A stretch of DNA of 64,000 bases from the NCBI GenBank assembly GCA_009774245.1, contig VSNM01000018.1:1-64000 (forward strand), written 5' to 3'. Positions 24,461 to 32,811 of the stretch are shown here, one piece after another; position 1 is the stretch's first letter, and every line of letters begins with the position of its first letter. Source of the DNA: Lachnospiraceae bacterium. GTDB lineage: Bacteria > Bacillota > Clostridia > Lachnospirales > Lachnospiraceae. Below the pieces are notes generated by a model. It did not search any database. It was not told the origin of the DNA and worked only from the letters and a program-made list of their open reading frames with translations. Both the position numbers and the translations under genes were made by a program.

Positions 24461-25405
24461 TCATATCAGGCCGGCGGCTCCGATAATCCCTGCGTCGTTG
24501 CCGAGAACCGCGCACCGCACCGGCGGCACGAATGCCCTGTCCCCACCAAAGCACAGAAAGCTCAGATGCTCCTCCACCGGCTTGGTCAGACGGCTTCCCT
24601 GATTGCAGATGCCGCCTGACAGGAGCACAACGTCGGGGCGGAAGATATTGACATAGTTTGCGATGGCTTCCGCCAGATATGTGTAATAATTCTCGACGAC
24701 TTCTCTGGCTGCCTGATCGCCTTCGAGCGCTGCGTCAAAGGGGATTTTGCCGTTCATATTCTCGATTTTTCCACCGCACATCCGATTCATCAATGACTTT
24801 TTGTCCGCGATGGCCGCCCGCTTCGCATCTCGAATCAGCGCGGTGGCGGACGCATACGCCTCCACACAGCCGCGGCGCCCGCAGGTACAGGGTTCCCCGC
24901 CGAGAATCAGGCTGGTATGCCCCAGCTCGGCTCCTCCTGCATTGCTTCCCTCAAATACCTTACCATTCAGGATGATACCGCCGCCGACACCCGTTCCGAG
25001 CGTGAGCAGAATCGCGTTTGACACATCCTTCGCCGCCCCTGCACGCACTTCTCCGAGCGCCGCGCAGTTCGCGTCATTGGATATGCGGATCTCACATGCG
25101 AAATACTTTCCGAGCTCCCGCACGAGCGCCACATTCTCCCAGCTGATATTGTTGGAATAGCGCACTACGCCCGCATTTGCATCCACCAGACCGGGGCAGC
25201 CGACGCCGATGCCCGCAAGCGCGCTCTCCTCCATATTCAATGACTCCATAAGCTGCCTGACGAGTCCTGCTATGTCTGCTATGACTTCCTCCGCGGGACG
25301 CTCTGCCCGTGTCGGCATTGACGTCTGCGCCATAATTTTCTGGTTTCCGTCAATGATCCCCGCCTTGATGTTGGTCCCGCCAAGATCAATTCCTGCTTTG
25401 TACAT
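24461..25405 (-). CDS. ROK-family sugar kinase (glucokinase-like)
   Basis: 314 residues. ATP-binding MYKAGIDLGGTNIKAGIID at the start, IRISNDANCAALGE with the catalytic Asp near residue 105, LTLGTGVGGGIILNGK near 135, and the zinc signature GHTSLILGGEPCTCGRRGC (H then CxCGxxGC) near 165-180. These fit the ROK glucokinase group, phosphorylating glucose or N-acetylated sugars in the cytoplasm. About 100 bases separate it from the secreted glycosidase-like gene downstream. Confidence 0.93.
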   Translation of the reverse strand: MYKAGIDLGGTNIKAGIIDGNQKIMAQTSMPTRAERPAEEVIADIAGLVRQLMESLNMEESALAGIGVGCPGLVDANAGVVRYSNNISWENVALVRELGKYFACEIRISNDANCAALGEVRAGAAKDVSNAILLTLGTGVGGGIILNGKVFEGSNAGGAELGHTSLILGGEPCTCGRRGCVEAYASATALIRDAKRAAIADKKSLMNRMCGGKIENMNGKIPFDAALEGDQAAREVVENYYTYLAEAIANYVNIFRPDVVLLSGGICNQGSRLTKPVEEHLSFLCFGGDRAFVPPVRCAVLGNDAGIIGAAGLI

Positions 25406-25582
25406 ATTTATATATCCTCCTGTTTTTCAACATATATGTAATGTATATCAGCTTTTTGTATTTTTTGCAAGTCTTTCTCCCAATATGAACCAGTATATTT
25501 TACTGCACTTTTCAAAAAATAATTCATGTAACCATTTAATCATGCCAACAGGCATTTTCAGGAACGCATGTCTGCGCGACTT

Positions 25583-25706
25583 TATACTGGCGGTCGAAAA
25601 GACTGACCGCTCAGTATAATATGATGCACACAGCCGCATAAGGAAATATGCCACTTCGTGGCTGCGGCTGGCGCAATACTCACGGCAGATTTCATCTGTC
25701 GTGAGT
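25583..25706. other. two inverted repeats between ROK kinase and cotJ genes
   Basis: 25583-25618 pairs TATACTG-GCGGTC with GACCGC-CAGTATA around a short loop; 25678-25706 is a 13-bp stem with a 3-base loop and one mismatch. They lie in the divergent promoter region (25406-25752), which otherwise holds no gene. Possible operator and terminator-like structures; I could not place a sporulation sigma promoter with certainty. Confidence 0.4.
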
Positions 25707-25752
25707 ATATATATGCGCGACTTTGCAGAACCTGACAGGAATGGAGGTTTTT

Positions 25753-26196
25753 ATGAACAACTGCACATGTACTCCGGAATCCCTTGCCATGGGTTCATTT
25801 CCGATACAGAAGTGGTGTGAACCTTATGAGCTGGATTCCGCTTTATATAACGGCACGATCTTCCCGTGCCTAAACATGAACTTCTACGCCGCGGAGGACA
25901 TCCCGTGTCCATTCTGCGACAAGTCAGCAGTGTCAGAGCGCGAAAAGGCGATGAACGAGATCGACGCGGTCGGTTTCGCGATCAACGACCTGACACTCTA
26001 TCTCGACACGCATCCCGACTGCCAGCACGGCATCAGGCTGATGCATGAACTGTTACAGAAACGTCTGGACACGCTTGCCGACTACGCCGCGAAATACAAC
26101 GCGCTGACACAGCTGTCAGTCATCACGGGTAAACCGGAATCCGACAAGTATGAATGGGGCGAAGGTCCCATGCCCTGGGAAGGAGGACTGATCTAA
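25753..26196 (+). CDS. CotJA-CotJB fusion, spore coat proteins
   Basis: 147 residues from the ATG at 25753 (ATGGAGGT upstream). Residues about 8-45 (SLAMGSFPIQKWCEPYELDS, ALYNGTIFPCLNMNF) are the CotJA pattern. After a Cys-containing linker (IPCPFCDKS), residues about 60-125 (REKAMNEIDAVGFAINDLTL, HPDCQHGIRLMHELLQKRLD) are CotJB. These are normally two separate genes. The stop overlaps the cotJC start (TAATG), keeping the usual cotJA-cotJB-cotJC order. The protein should go to the inner spore coat during sporulation. Confidence 0.85.
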   Translation: MNNCTCTPESLAMGSFPIQKWCEPYELDSALYNGTIFPCLNMNFYAAEDIPCPFCDKSAVSEREKAMNEIDAVGFAINDLTLYLDTHPDCQHGIRLMHELLQKRLDTLADYAAKYNALTQLSVITGKPESDKYEWGEGPMPWEGGLI

Positions 26197-26813
26197 TGTG
26201 GGCTTATGAGAAACGTTTACAATATCCTGTGAAAATTAAGAAAACCTGTCCCAAGACGGCGCAGCTGATCATCAGCCAGTACGGCGGCCCGGACGGCGAA
26301 CTCTCCGCGTCGATGCGCTACCTGGCGCAGCGCTATTCCATGCCGGTCAAGAAGGTGGGCGGACTGCTGACTGACATCGGCACGGAGGAGATCAACCACA
26401 TGGAAATCATCTGTTCCATCGTCTACCAGCTGACCAGGAACCTGACACCGGAGCAGGCAAAAACTGCTGGTTTTGACGCTTACTATATCGACCATACGGC
26501 CGGCCTATGGCCTCAGGCAGCGGCGGGCGTTCCCTTTACATCGCTGGAGTTCCAGTCCAAGGGCGATGCCTTCGCGGACTTGTACGAGGATCTTGCCGCC
26601 GAGCAGAAGGCGCGCACGGTCTACGAAAATCTCCTTCGTGTCATTGACGACCCTGATGTCAGGGCGCCGCTGAAATTCCTCCGGGAACGCGAGATTGTCC
26701 ATTTTCACCGCTTCGGCGAGGCGATCGAGATGACGAAGGAAAAACTGGATTCAAAGAATTTCTATTATTTTAATCCGGAATTTGACAAGAAAATGTTTGA
26801 CAATAAGCTGTAG
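26196..26813 (+). CDS. cotJC: CotJC, manganese-catalase-like spore coat protein
   Basis: 205 residues from the ATG at 26196. MWAYEKRLQYPVKIKKTCPK then TAQLIISQYGGPDGELSASM is the CotJC start; metal ligands of the ferritin-like fold are visible as E in PDGELS, E-x-x-H in TEEINHMEI (about 63-71), E in DLAAEQKAR and E-x-x-H in REREIVHFHRF (about 167-177). A di-manganese catalase-like protein of the spore coat. Followed by a strong terminator. Confidence 0.95.
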   Translation: MWAYEKRLQYPVKIKKTCPKTAQLIISQYGGPDGELSASMRYLAQRYSMPVKKVGGLLTDIGTEEINHMEIICSIVYQLTRNLTPEQAKTAGFDAYYIDHTAGLWPQAAAGVPFTSLEFQSKGDAFADLYEDLAAEQKARTVYENLLRVIDDPDVRAPLKFLREREIVHFHRFGEAIEMTKEKLDSKNFYYFNPEFDKKMFDNKL

Positions 26814-26830
26814 GATAGCGCAACAGAAAA

Positions 26831-26854
26831 AGACCACCGCTGACGCGGTGGTCT
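26831..26854. terminator. bidirectional terminator after cotJC
   Basis: Perfect 10-bp stem AGACCACCGC/GCGGTGGTCT with a TGAC loop and a preceding A-run. It is placed between two convergent genes and nearly identical to the terminator at 12160-12187. Confidence 0.8.
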
Positions 26855-26860
26855 CTGTTA

Positions 26861-28291
26861 TCAAAATACAGAATCCTTAAAATGAATCGGTTCTACCTCC
26901 TCGCTGAGCGGCCGCATCTCGTACTCGGGAAAGCTGTCGAGCAGGTCTTCCAGGATCTCGCCTGTACTGTATACGACATCGTGCGCGAGCAGGATCACTT
27001 TTCTGCGTCCCAGTGTCGTCCTGACACCGTTGGCAACGAGCTGCGTGGGTTCTGTGCCTGCCACCGCATCCTCGATACTTGCATTCCAGTCGTAGTAGAC
27101 ATAGCCCTGTCTGGTCATCTCCTCGATAATCTCTGCATAAACCTTGTCATTGTAGCTGTTGATGCTGCCGCCCGGAAAACGAAACAGCACCGCCTCTACG
27201 CCGGTCACTTCATAGACAACCCTGCGCGCATGCTCGAAATCCTCCACATAGCTCTCCGCACTCCGGTACAGATTCTGGTAGTCATGGTTATAACAATGGA
27301 TTCCTATGGTATGCCCCTCCGCCACAATCCGCCGCGCGATCTCCGGATACTTCTCCACATTCTCGCCGACAAGGAAAAAGGTCGCCTTGATGTTCCTCTT
27401 CTTCAGGATATCCAGCACTCTCGCCGTGTTCTCCTCCGATGGTCCATCATCAAACGTCAGATACATTGTCTTGGGGTGAAAATAGTATTCGATTCCCTGC
27501 ACGATACCCGACGCGAGCTTCTCCTGATACTCCTGTGACACGAGTCTGGCACGTTCCTCCTTGTTGCTCAGGAATCCGGTCTCAATCAGGCAGGCGGGCA
27601 TCTGCGTGCTGCCTGTCACATAAAAATCCGCATCTCCCCGTACTTCCCGTTCCACTGCTCCTGTACTCCGCGCCGTCTGCTGAGAGACAAGCAATGCCAG
27701 CCGCCTGCTGTCGCGCTGCGCGTCTGTGCCGTCATACCACACCTCCATGCCGCCCACACTCTTTACATCCGAAAAATTCTGATGAATACTGATGTAGATA
27801 TCCGCGTTGGTACTGTTAGCGCTCTTCACCCTGTCCTCTATTGCGACATAGACATCGTCACTGCGCGACATCACAACCTCATAACCTGATTTTTCCAGCT
27901 TGTCCTGCACCAGTCCGGCAATGGACAGGTTGATGTTCTTCTCGATGATATCGCCCTCAAAACAGCCGCCGTCATTCCCACCGTGTCCGGCATCAATAAA
28001 TACCACCGGCGTCGCTTCCTGTAGTACCTCCTTCTCCTCTACAGCCGGTCCCTGTGCCGGCTGCTCTTCCACCTTTTCATGCAGATCAATCTCAACGACT
28101 TCCTTCGCTTTTTTCTCCGGCGTCGCCCAGACCTCAATCGGCAGGACCTTGTCCGACAAAATCAGGGCCAGCACTGCCACGCCCACAACCAACGCAGCTG
28201 TCAGCACCGCCCTGCGCATCCGCCTTTTATTCCTGCTTTGCTGTTCACAATACTCTGAATACCTCTGTCCAAATGACCTTCCCTCGTACAT
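26861..28291 (-). CDS. N-acetylmuramoyl-L-alanine amidase fused to polysaccharide deacetylase
   Basis: 476 residues. One membrane segment near residues 28-48 anchors it, followed by a Glu/Lys-rich linker. Residues about 95-270 are Amidase_3: VVFIDAGHGGNDGG (zinc His), E in DIIEKNINL, SIHQN (second His) and LIETGFLSN (catalytic Glu). Residues about 275-470 are a NodB-type deacetylase: YLTFDDGPSEENT (Asp-Asp), HCYNHDYQN (H-x3-H), RFPGGSIN and a late LLAHD. Both domains act on peptidoglycan outside the cell, so one protein cuts the stem peptide and deacetylates glycan. Confidence 0.93.
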   Translation of the reverse strand: MYEGRSFGQRYSEYCEQQSRNKRRMRRAVLTAALVVGVAVLALILSDKVLPIEVWATPEKKAKEVVEIDLHEKVEEQPAQGPAVEEKEVLQEATPVVFIDAGHGGNDGGCFEGDIIEKNINLSIAGLVQDKLEKSGYEVVMSRSDDVYVAIEDRVKSANSTNADIYISIHQNFSDVKSVGGMEVWYDGTDAQRDSRRLALLVSQQTARSTGAVEREVRGDADFYVTGSTQMPACLIETGFLSNKEERARLVSQEYQEKLASGIVQGIEYYFHPKTMYLTFDDGPSEENTARVLDILKKRNIKATFFLVGENVEKYPEIARRIVAEGHTIGIHCYNHDYQNLYRSAESYVEDFEHARRVVYEVTGVEAVLFRFPGGSINSYNDKVYAEIIEEMTRQGYVYYDWNASIEDAVAGTEPTQLVANGVRTTLGRRKVILLAHDVVYSTGEILEDLLDSFPEYEMRPLSEEVEPIHFKDSVF

Positions 28292-28477
28292 TCCTGACTA
28301 CACCTTCCTCTTTCGTCTTGTTCTTTTCTTATTTCCATAATTCCAGTTTAAAAGAACGGTGCATCATATTATCATCATTTTTGTATCAAAGTACCATCAT
28401 TTTTGCATCAGATTTGCATACTTTACAATTTTATTTCTATTTTATTACTATTTCATTTCATTTTCATTGCAAACTCG

Positions 28478-29308
28478 TTATGAAATTTTTAAAAACAGTT
28501 CATTAATTCCTTCATAGTATCCGACTGTGACGATCGTCCTGCCATCGCCCATGTCAGAAAAGACATACTTTTTGAAATACGGCGTCGGCTCCAGCAGTGG
28601 ATTATCCGATTCATATGCGGCCGGAACGCCCAGCCCCATATATGCTGCCCACGCCTCGATGATGGCATCTGTGTCAATATCCCTCCACAAAAGTGCGGTC
28701 CTCGCATAAAATTCATAGATTTTGCCGTCGTCCGCGTCAATGTAGGCATCGATCAGCCTGTTTTCCTTGTCCGCATTTTTCTGACTGTTGGACAGCTCTA
28801 TCTTCCAGACTGCCACATTGCTGCGCGGCTCCAGCACATCGATCGCGGAGTAAAGCGTCGCATTGTAGGACGCCTCATTCACATCCCTTACCTCCTCCGG
28901 CAGGATATTGAGCTCCTTCAGCTCTGCTATCCCCTCATTGCAGATATCATAGACCTCCTCATCTGTAATCTCCCTGCCCGATGAGCCATTGTACTTGCGC
29001 ACAAATGCGTAGGAACCTTCCAAATCCTCATAGCCCAGATCTGCATTTCCGGCATAAAAAGTCAGCGCATTCTGTTCCCCCTCGGAGAGCGCCTGACTTC
29101 CGAGACACCTCGACAGGAGATAAAGCTTTTCATTCGCGTTCATCTGGTAACGGTAGCCCTCTCCGGCCTCCATCACCAGCTCAATATGCGGTTTGTTCAA
29201 AATTCCTCTGTCCTTGTAACTGGCAAACGCCTCCGGTCCCCATATGGAGATCGCGATCACAAGCACGACGATCAGGAAGATTGAGACATATCGCGTTGTG
29301 TTTCTCAT
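28478..29308 (-). CDS. membrane-anchored extracytoplasmic protein, unrecognised
   Basis: 276 residues from the ATG at 29308 (GGAGGACAATTC before it), overlapping the histidine kinase stop as ATGA. An N-terminal transmembrane or signal-anchor segment (YVSIFLIVVLVIAISIW, residues 6-23) is followed by a soluble acidic domain with IYEFYARTALLWRDID and a final VTVGYYEGINELFLKIS. No family recognised. Translational coupling to the kinase suggests it takes part in the same signalling pathway. Confidence 0.75.
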   Translation of the reverse strand: MRNTTRYVSIFLIVVLVIAISIWGPEAFASYKDRGILNKPHIELVMEAGEGYRYQMNANEKLYLLSRCLGSQALSEGEQNALTFYAGNADLGYEDLEGSYAFVRKYNGSSGREITDEEVYDICNEGIAELKELNILPEEVRDVNEASYNATLYSAIDVLEPRSNVAVWKIELSNSQKNADKENRLIDAYIDADDGKIYEFYARTALLWRDIDTDAIIEAWAAYMGLGVPAAYESDNPLLEPTPYFKKYVFSDMGDGRTIVTVGYYEGINELFLKIS

Positions 29309-30708
29309 GAATTGTCCTCCAAAGTAAATCCGATGCACGAGCCTTTGCCCTGCTCGCTCTGTATCGTCAGCGCGCTGTGATGAATCTTTAGTATCTCCTC
29401 GCACAGCGCAAGTCCGAGCCCCGCGCCATTTTTGCTCCTTGAGCGGGATTTGTCAACCATGTAAAACGCCTTGGTGATCTTGCGCTGCTCCTCGGGCGGA
29501 ATGCCGATTCCCTCATCCTCGACCTCAAAGCGGTACCCTGTATCAAGCTTCCTGCCCCTGACTGTGACTTTGCTCCCCGTCTCCGACGCCTTGCAGGCAT
29601 TGTCGATCAGGTTGACAAGCACCGTCTTGATCAGATTAACCTCCGCAAACACGATATCATCATCGTAGGTAAACGCAAACTGCATTCCGCGGTTCTCCTC
29701 CGCAAACATCCCCTGCAGATACTGGAAAATCTCCGCGGTACGCACCGCGCTCAGCTCCGCCTCATCCTTCTTTGCCACGATGATGTCCAGCAGGCGGAAT
29801 GACATCGCCTCGAGGCGCTTTCCCTCTGTGTAGATGTAGTTGGCAGACAGAAAGCTCTTCTCCTCGTCCAGCTTGTGGGAGCGCAGCATGTCCGCATAAC
29901 CGATAATCGCGGTGAGCGGCGTCTTGAGCTCATGGGCAAAGGCGCCCATAAACTCCTCCTTCGCCTCGTTCTCCTCCTCGAGCTTCTCGATATTTTCCTC
30001 CAGCGCATTCGCCATATCATTGAAGGCACACGTCAATTGTCCCAGCTCGTCGTTGCTCACCTGCCTTGCCCGATATGCATAATCCCCCGCCGACATCCTT
30101 ATCGTGGCCCTGGTAAGCAGCCGGATTGGCTTGGTCAGAAGGGATGCGATGAAATGCATGATCACTGTTCCGAGCAACAGCATGGTGAGTGTCACCTTCC
30201 GATACAGCGAAAATCCCATCGCACGCTCTGTGAACACATCAGAGACATCCTTCATCGTTTCCAGATAGAGGATTGTGCCGAGTGAACTGATCGCCACACA
30301 GGTGTGAATGTAATAGCCGTCCGGCGTCTCGATGACGCGGTATGTCTTGGTATCTGTCCAGGTCTGCTGCAGGAGCTCCTCGTCCGCGATAAACCCATCA
30401 CTCGTGTGCAGTATCTCTTTCTGCTCATTGGCAATCCTGATCAGACGGTTGGTGCTGCGCCCTCCCCGCTCAAGGTTTGATGCGATCTCCTCCACCGTGC
30501 TGTCGGGAAGCACTCTGTATACCGCCGGCACATTGAGGACAGCCGTCTCAAAGGCAAAGCTCAGGATACTGCTCTCATCGACAGCCTGTCCTACCTCCCG
30601 CTCCAGCGACGTCTCAAACACGTAGTTTACAAAATAAAATCCGCTAAACCCCAGCGCCAGCGCCATGACAACGACGGTTGATAATAGTAGCTTCAGTGAT
30701 ATTTTCAT
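29305..30708 (-). CDS. sensor histidine kinase (HAMP type)
   Basis: 467 residues. TM1 at about 8-30, an extracytoplasmic sensor domain to about 170, TM2 at about 172-192, then HAMP. The H-box FMGAFAHELKTPLTAIIGYA lies near residue 257, N-box NLIDNACKASETG near 367, G1 DEGIGIPPEE near 400 and G2 GAGLGLALC near 430. It follows the response regulator gene with only a few bases between and surely forms a pair with it. Confidence 0.95.
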   Translation of the reverse strand: MKISLKLLLSTVVVMALALGFSGFYFVNYVFETSLEREVGQAVDESSILSFAFETAVLNVPAVYRVLPDSTVEEIASNLERGGRSTNRLIRIANEQKEILHTSDGFIADEELLQQTWTDTKTYRVIETPDGYYIHTCVAISSLGTILYLETMKDVSDVFTERAMGFSLYRKVTLTMLLLGTVIMHFIASLLTKPIRLLTRATIRMSAGDYAYRARQVSNDELGQLTCAFNDMANALEENIEKLEEENEAKEEFMGAFAHELKTPLTAIIGYADMLRSHKLDEEKSFLSANYIYTEGKRLEAMSFRLLDIIVAKKDEAELSAVRTAEIFQYLQGMFAEENRGMQFAFTYDDDIVFAEVNLIKTVLVNLIDNACKASETGSKVTVRGRKLDTGYRFEVEDEGIGIPPEEQRKITKAFYMVDKSRSRSKNGAGLGLALCEEILKIHHSALTIQSEQGKGSCIGFTLEDNS

Positions 30709-30711
30709 TGT

Positions 30712-31371
30712 CTAATCCGATACCTCCAGGCGGTAGCCCACCTTGTACACTGCCACCAGACTGTGCTCCCAGCCCAGCTTCTTTCTCAGGCGCTGGACAT
30801 GCAGATCCAATGTGCGGCTGTCGGCAAAATACTCGCCCTCCCACACCTTTTCATATAAGGTCTCGCGAAACAGCGCCACATTTTTATTTTTCATAAACAG
30901 CACCAGCAATCCAAACTCCTTGTTGGTCAGCTCGACCGGTTTCTTCCCTTTCATTACGCGGTGCGCCTCCATATCGACGGTCACATCCCCCGCCGTGAGC
31001 CGATTCTCCGCCTTATTGTAGCGCCGCAGAACTGCCTCCACGCGCGCGACCAGCTCCACCACATCAAATGGCTTGACAAGATAATCATCCGCGCCGAGCT
31101 TCAGGCCCTTTACCCTGTTTTTGACCTCGTATTTTGCCGTGATAAAGATCACCGGAATCCCCAGCGGACGAATGTACTCCATGACATCATAGCCGTCCGC
31201 ACCGGGCAGCATGATGTCGAGCAGCACCAGGTCAAACGCTTCCTTTTCGATCAAATCAATTGCCTCCAGGCCATCCTGCACTGCTGTACAGTGATAGCCA
31301 GCGGAGGATAAGTTTAAGTCGATCAGATCACAGATCGGCTTTTCATCGTCAACGATCAATATTCGTATCAT
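30712..31371 (-). CDS. OmpR-family response regulator
   Basis: 219 residues from the ATG at 31371, inside the 3' end of the preceding gene (23-base overlap). Receiver: ILIVDDEKPICDL, phospho-acceptor Asp in LLDIMLPGADGYD (about 51), Lys in YLVKPFDVVE (about 101). The winged helix at the C-terminus ends RLRKKLGWEHSLVAVYKVGY RLEV-like. It binds DNA after phosphorylation by the kinase at 29305-30708. Confidence 0.95.
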   Translation of the reverse strand: MIRILIVDDEKPICDLIDLNLSSAGYHCTAVQDGLEAIDLIEKEAFDLVLLDIMLPGADGYDVMEYIRPLGIPVIFITAKYEVKNRVKGLKLGADDYLVKPFDVVELVARVEAVLRRYNKAENRLTAGDVTVDMEAHRVMKGKKPVELTNKEFGLLVLFMKNKNVALFRETLYEKVWEGEYFADSRTLDLHVQRLRKKLGWEHSLVAVYKVGYRLEVSD

Positions 31372-32575
31372 CTTCTGTTTTCCACCCCCAATAAGCTCTT
31401 GCCGTCTCAACAACGGTCTGCATGGTATCCTCCTCGGTACACTGATACGTGTCCTTTATCTCCGTATCCGCCGAAAATCCGCCCGTTCTCTGGTAATAAA
31501 TACTGTAATCACTCTTCACAGCCAGCTGATGCTCCTCGTCCTCATAACTGTACTTTGCCAGCACAACGATGTCCTTGAGTCCGTCGCCGTCAATATCACG
31601 ACAGTTGATTCCCTTCAGCGCATACAGGTTATCGTACACGCCCATGGGCTGCAGCGCCGACAGGATATCGTCCTGCTCGTTGACAAGGTAGATCATGAAC
31701 ACATCATAGTCCGCTATACGGTAGGTTCCCGGCACGACCTGCAGCTTTCCCAGCTTGCCAAAGGTCCTAGTGTAGCACTGCTCTGTGATAATCTGGAATC
31801 CGTGCGCAAGCAGCTCCTGCAGCGTGACAGCCGTATATAAGAATTCTGTGGAATAACCGTCCCGGACAAAAGCTGTGATAGAATCTGTGTTCTGATTCAT
31901 GCCAAATCGGTTAATCTTGTCCGAAATGCGGTAATCCCTGTAAAAGATCAGCCCCTCCGTATCAATCCCCTTCGTGGACTGAAACAGAACATCTCCAATC
32001 CTGTATTTCTCTCCGTCACCGATCTCGCAGGAAGTGATCAGGATAATGTCTGTCAGCGTATCGCCGTTTAGATCCTGAAAGGCCACGGAGACCAGCTCCT
32101 GCTCGGGCTGCCGCATCTGTCCGAGCACACAGCTGTTGGTCTCAAAGCGGTCTGTCTTATACACAATCCTGCCCTCCCCGTCCACAAAAAACAGCGCGAG
32201 GCGGTTGTATGTCCTGTCATATGCCGGAATCATCAAAAGCGGCGCTTCCAGACTCATTTTCAGGTCTTTTATATCCGCATCGGGCTCCGCCTTTATCTGT
32301 CTTACCAGTTCGGTCTCCATCTCTTTCTGCCTGTCAATCTCATACTGAACCGGGAAGATATGGACATCCACGGTCTCAAAACCATATTCTGTGATATCCT
32401 CCCTGTCCTCGACCGCTGCGAAGCGCGCGTTGTACTCCTCGTACAATGCACGGATATTTTCTGTATTTTCAGCAGCGTTTGCAGACAAATGCGGCATAAA
32501 CAGCGCCGCGATGCATATTCCACATATTTCAATAATAAGGATTCCCCTCTGAAGCTTCCTCTTTCGTATACTCAT
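31349..32575 (-). CDS. secreted FG-GAP/VCBS-like protein, possible sensor partner
   Basis: 408 residues with an N-terminal signal peptide or anchor (GILIIEICGICIAALFMPHL, residues 10-30). Two Asp/Gly repeats of the calcium-binding FG-GAP/VCBS kind are visible: AFQDLNGDTLTDIILITS near 165 and CRDIDGDGLKDIVVLAKYS near 340, which suggests a beta-propeller. First gene of the operon with the response regulator, kinase and anchored protein, overlapping the regulator by 23 bases. A ligand-sensing role outside the membrane is inference. Confidence 0.75.
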   Translation of the reverse strand: MSIRKRKLQRGILIIEICGICIAALFMPHLSANAAENTENIRALYEEYNARFAAVEDREDITEYGFETVDVHIFPVQYEIDRQKEMETELVRQIKAEPDADIKDLKMSLEAPLLMIPAYDRTYNRLALFFVDGEGRIVYKTDRFETNSCVLGQMRQPEQELVSVAFQDLNGDTLTDIILITSCEIGDGEKYRIGDVLFQSTKGIDTEGLIFYRDYRISDKINRFGMNQNTDSITAFVRDGYSTEFLYTAVTLQELLAHGFQIITEQCYTRTFGKLGKLQVVPGTYRIADYDVFMIYLVNEQDDILSALQPMGVYDNLYALKGINCRDIDGDGLKDIVVLAKYSYEDEEHQLAVKSDYSIYYQRTGGFSADTEIKDTYQCTEEDTMQTVVETARAYWGWKTEDDTNIDR

Positions 32576-32672
32576 AAGATGCGCTTTCCCTTTCTCCTAT
32601 GCTTATATGTCTATTTATATATTACCACTACCCGAAAACAAATGTAAATAACAGATTTAGGAATAATATTTA

Positions 32673-32702
32673 TTGGAAAACATAAGAAACATATGTTATA
32701 AT
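32673..32702 (+). promoter_or_regulatory. candidate sigma-A promoter before AAA-like gene
   Basis: TTGGAA (32673-32678), 18-base spacer, TATAAT (32697-32702). It is about 110 bases before the coding region; the gap 32576-32811 holds nothing else recognisable. Confidence 0.5.
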
Positions 32703-32811
32703 ATCACTGAAACACCCGGACCATGGCAAATGAAAAGAAATTCCTTACAAAAGATAAAGGGCATGATTTGGGTGTATATTTCCTGTTGAAGAGTATTAGC
32801 AAGAAACGGAT

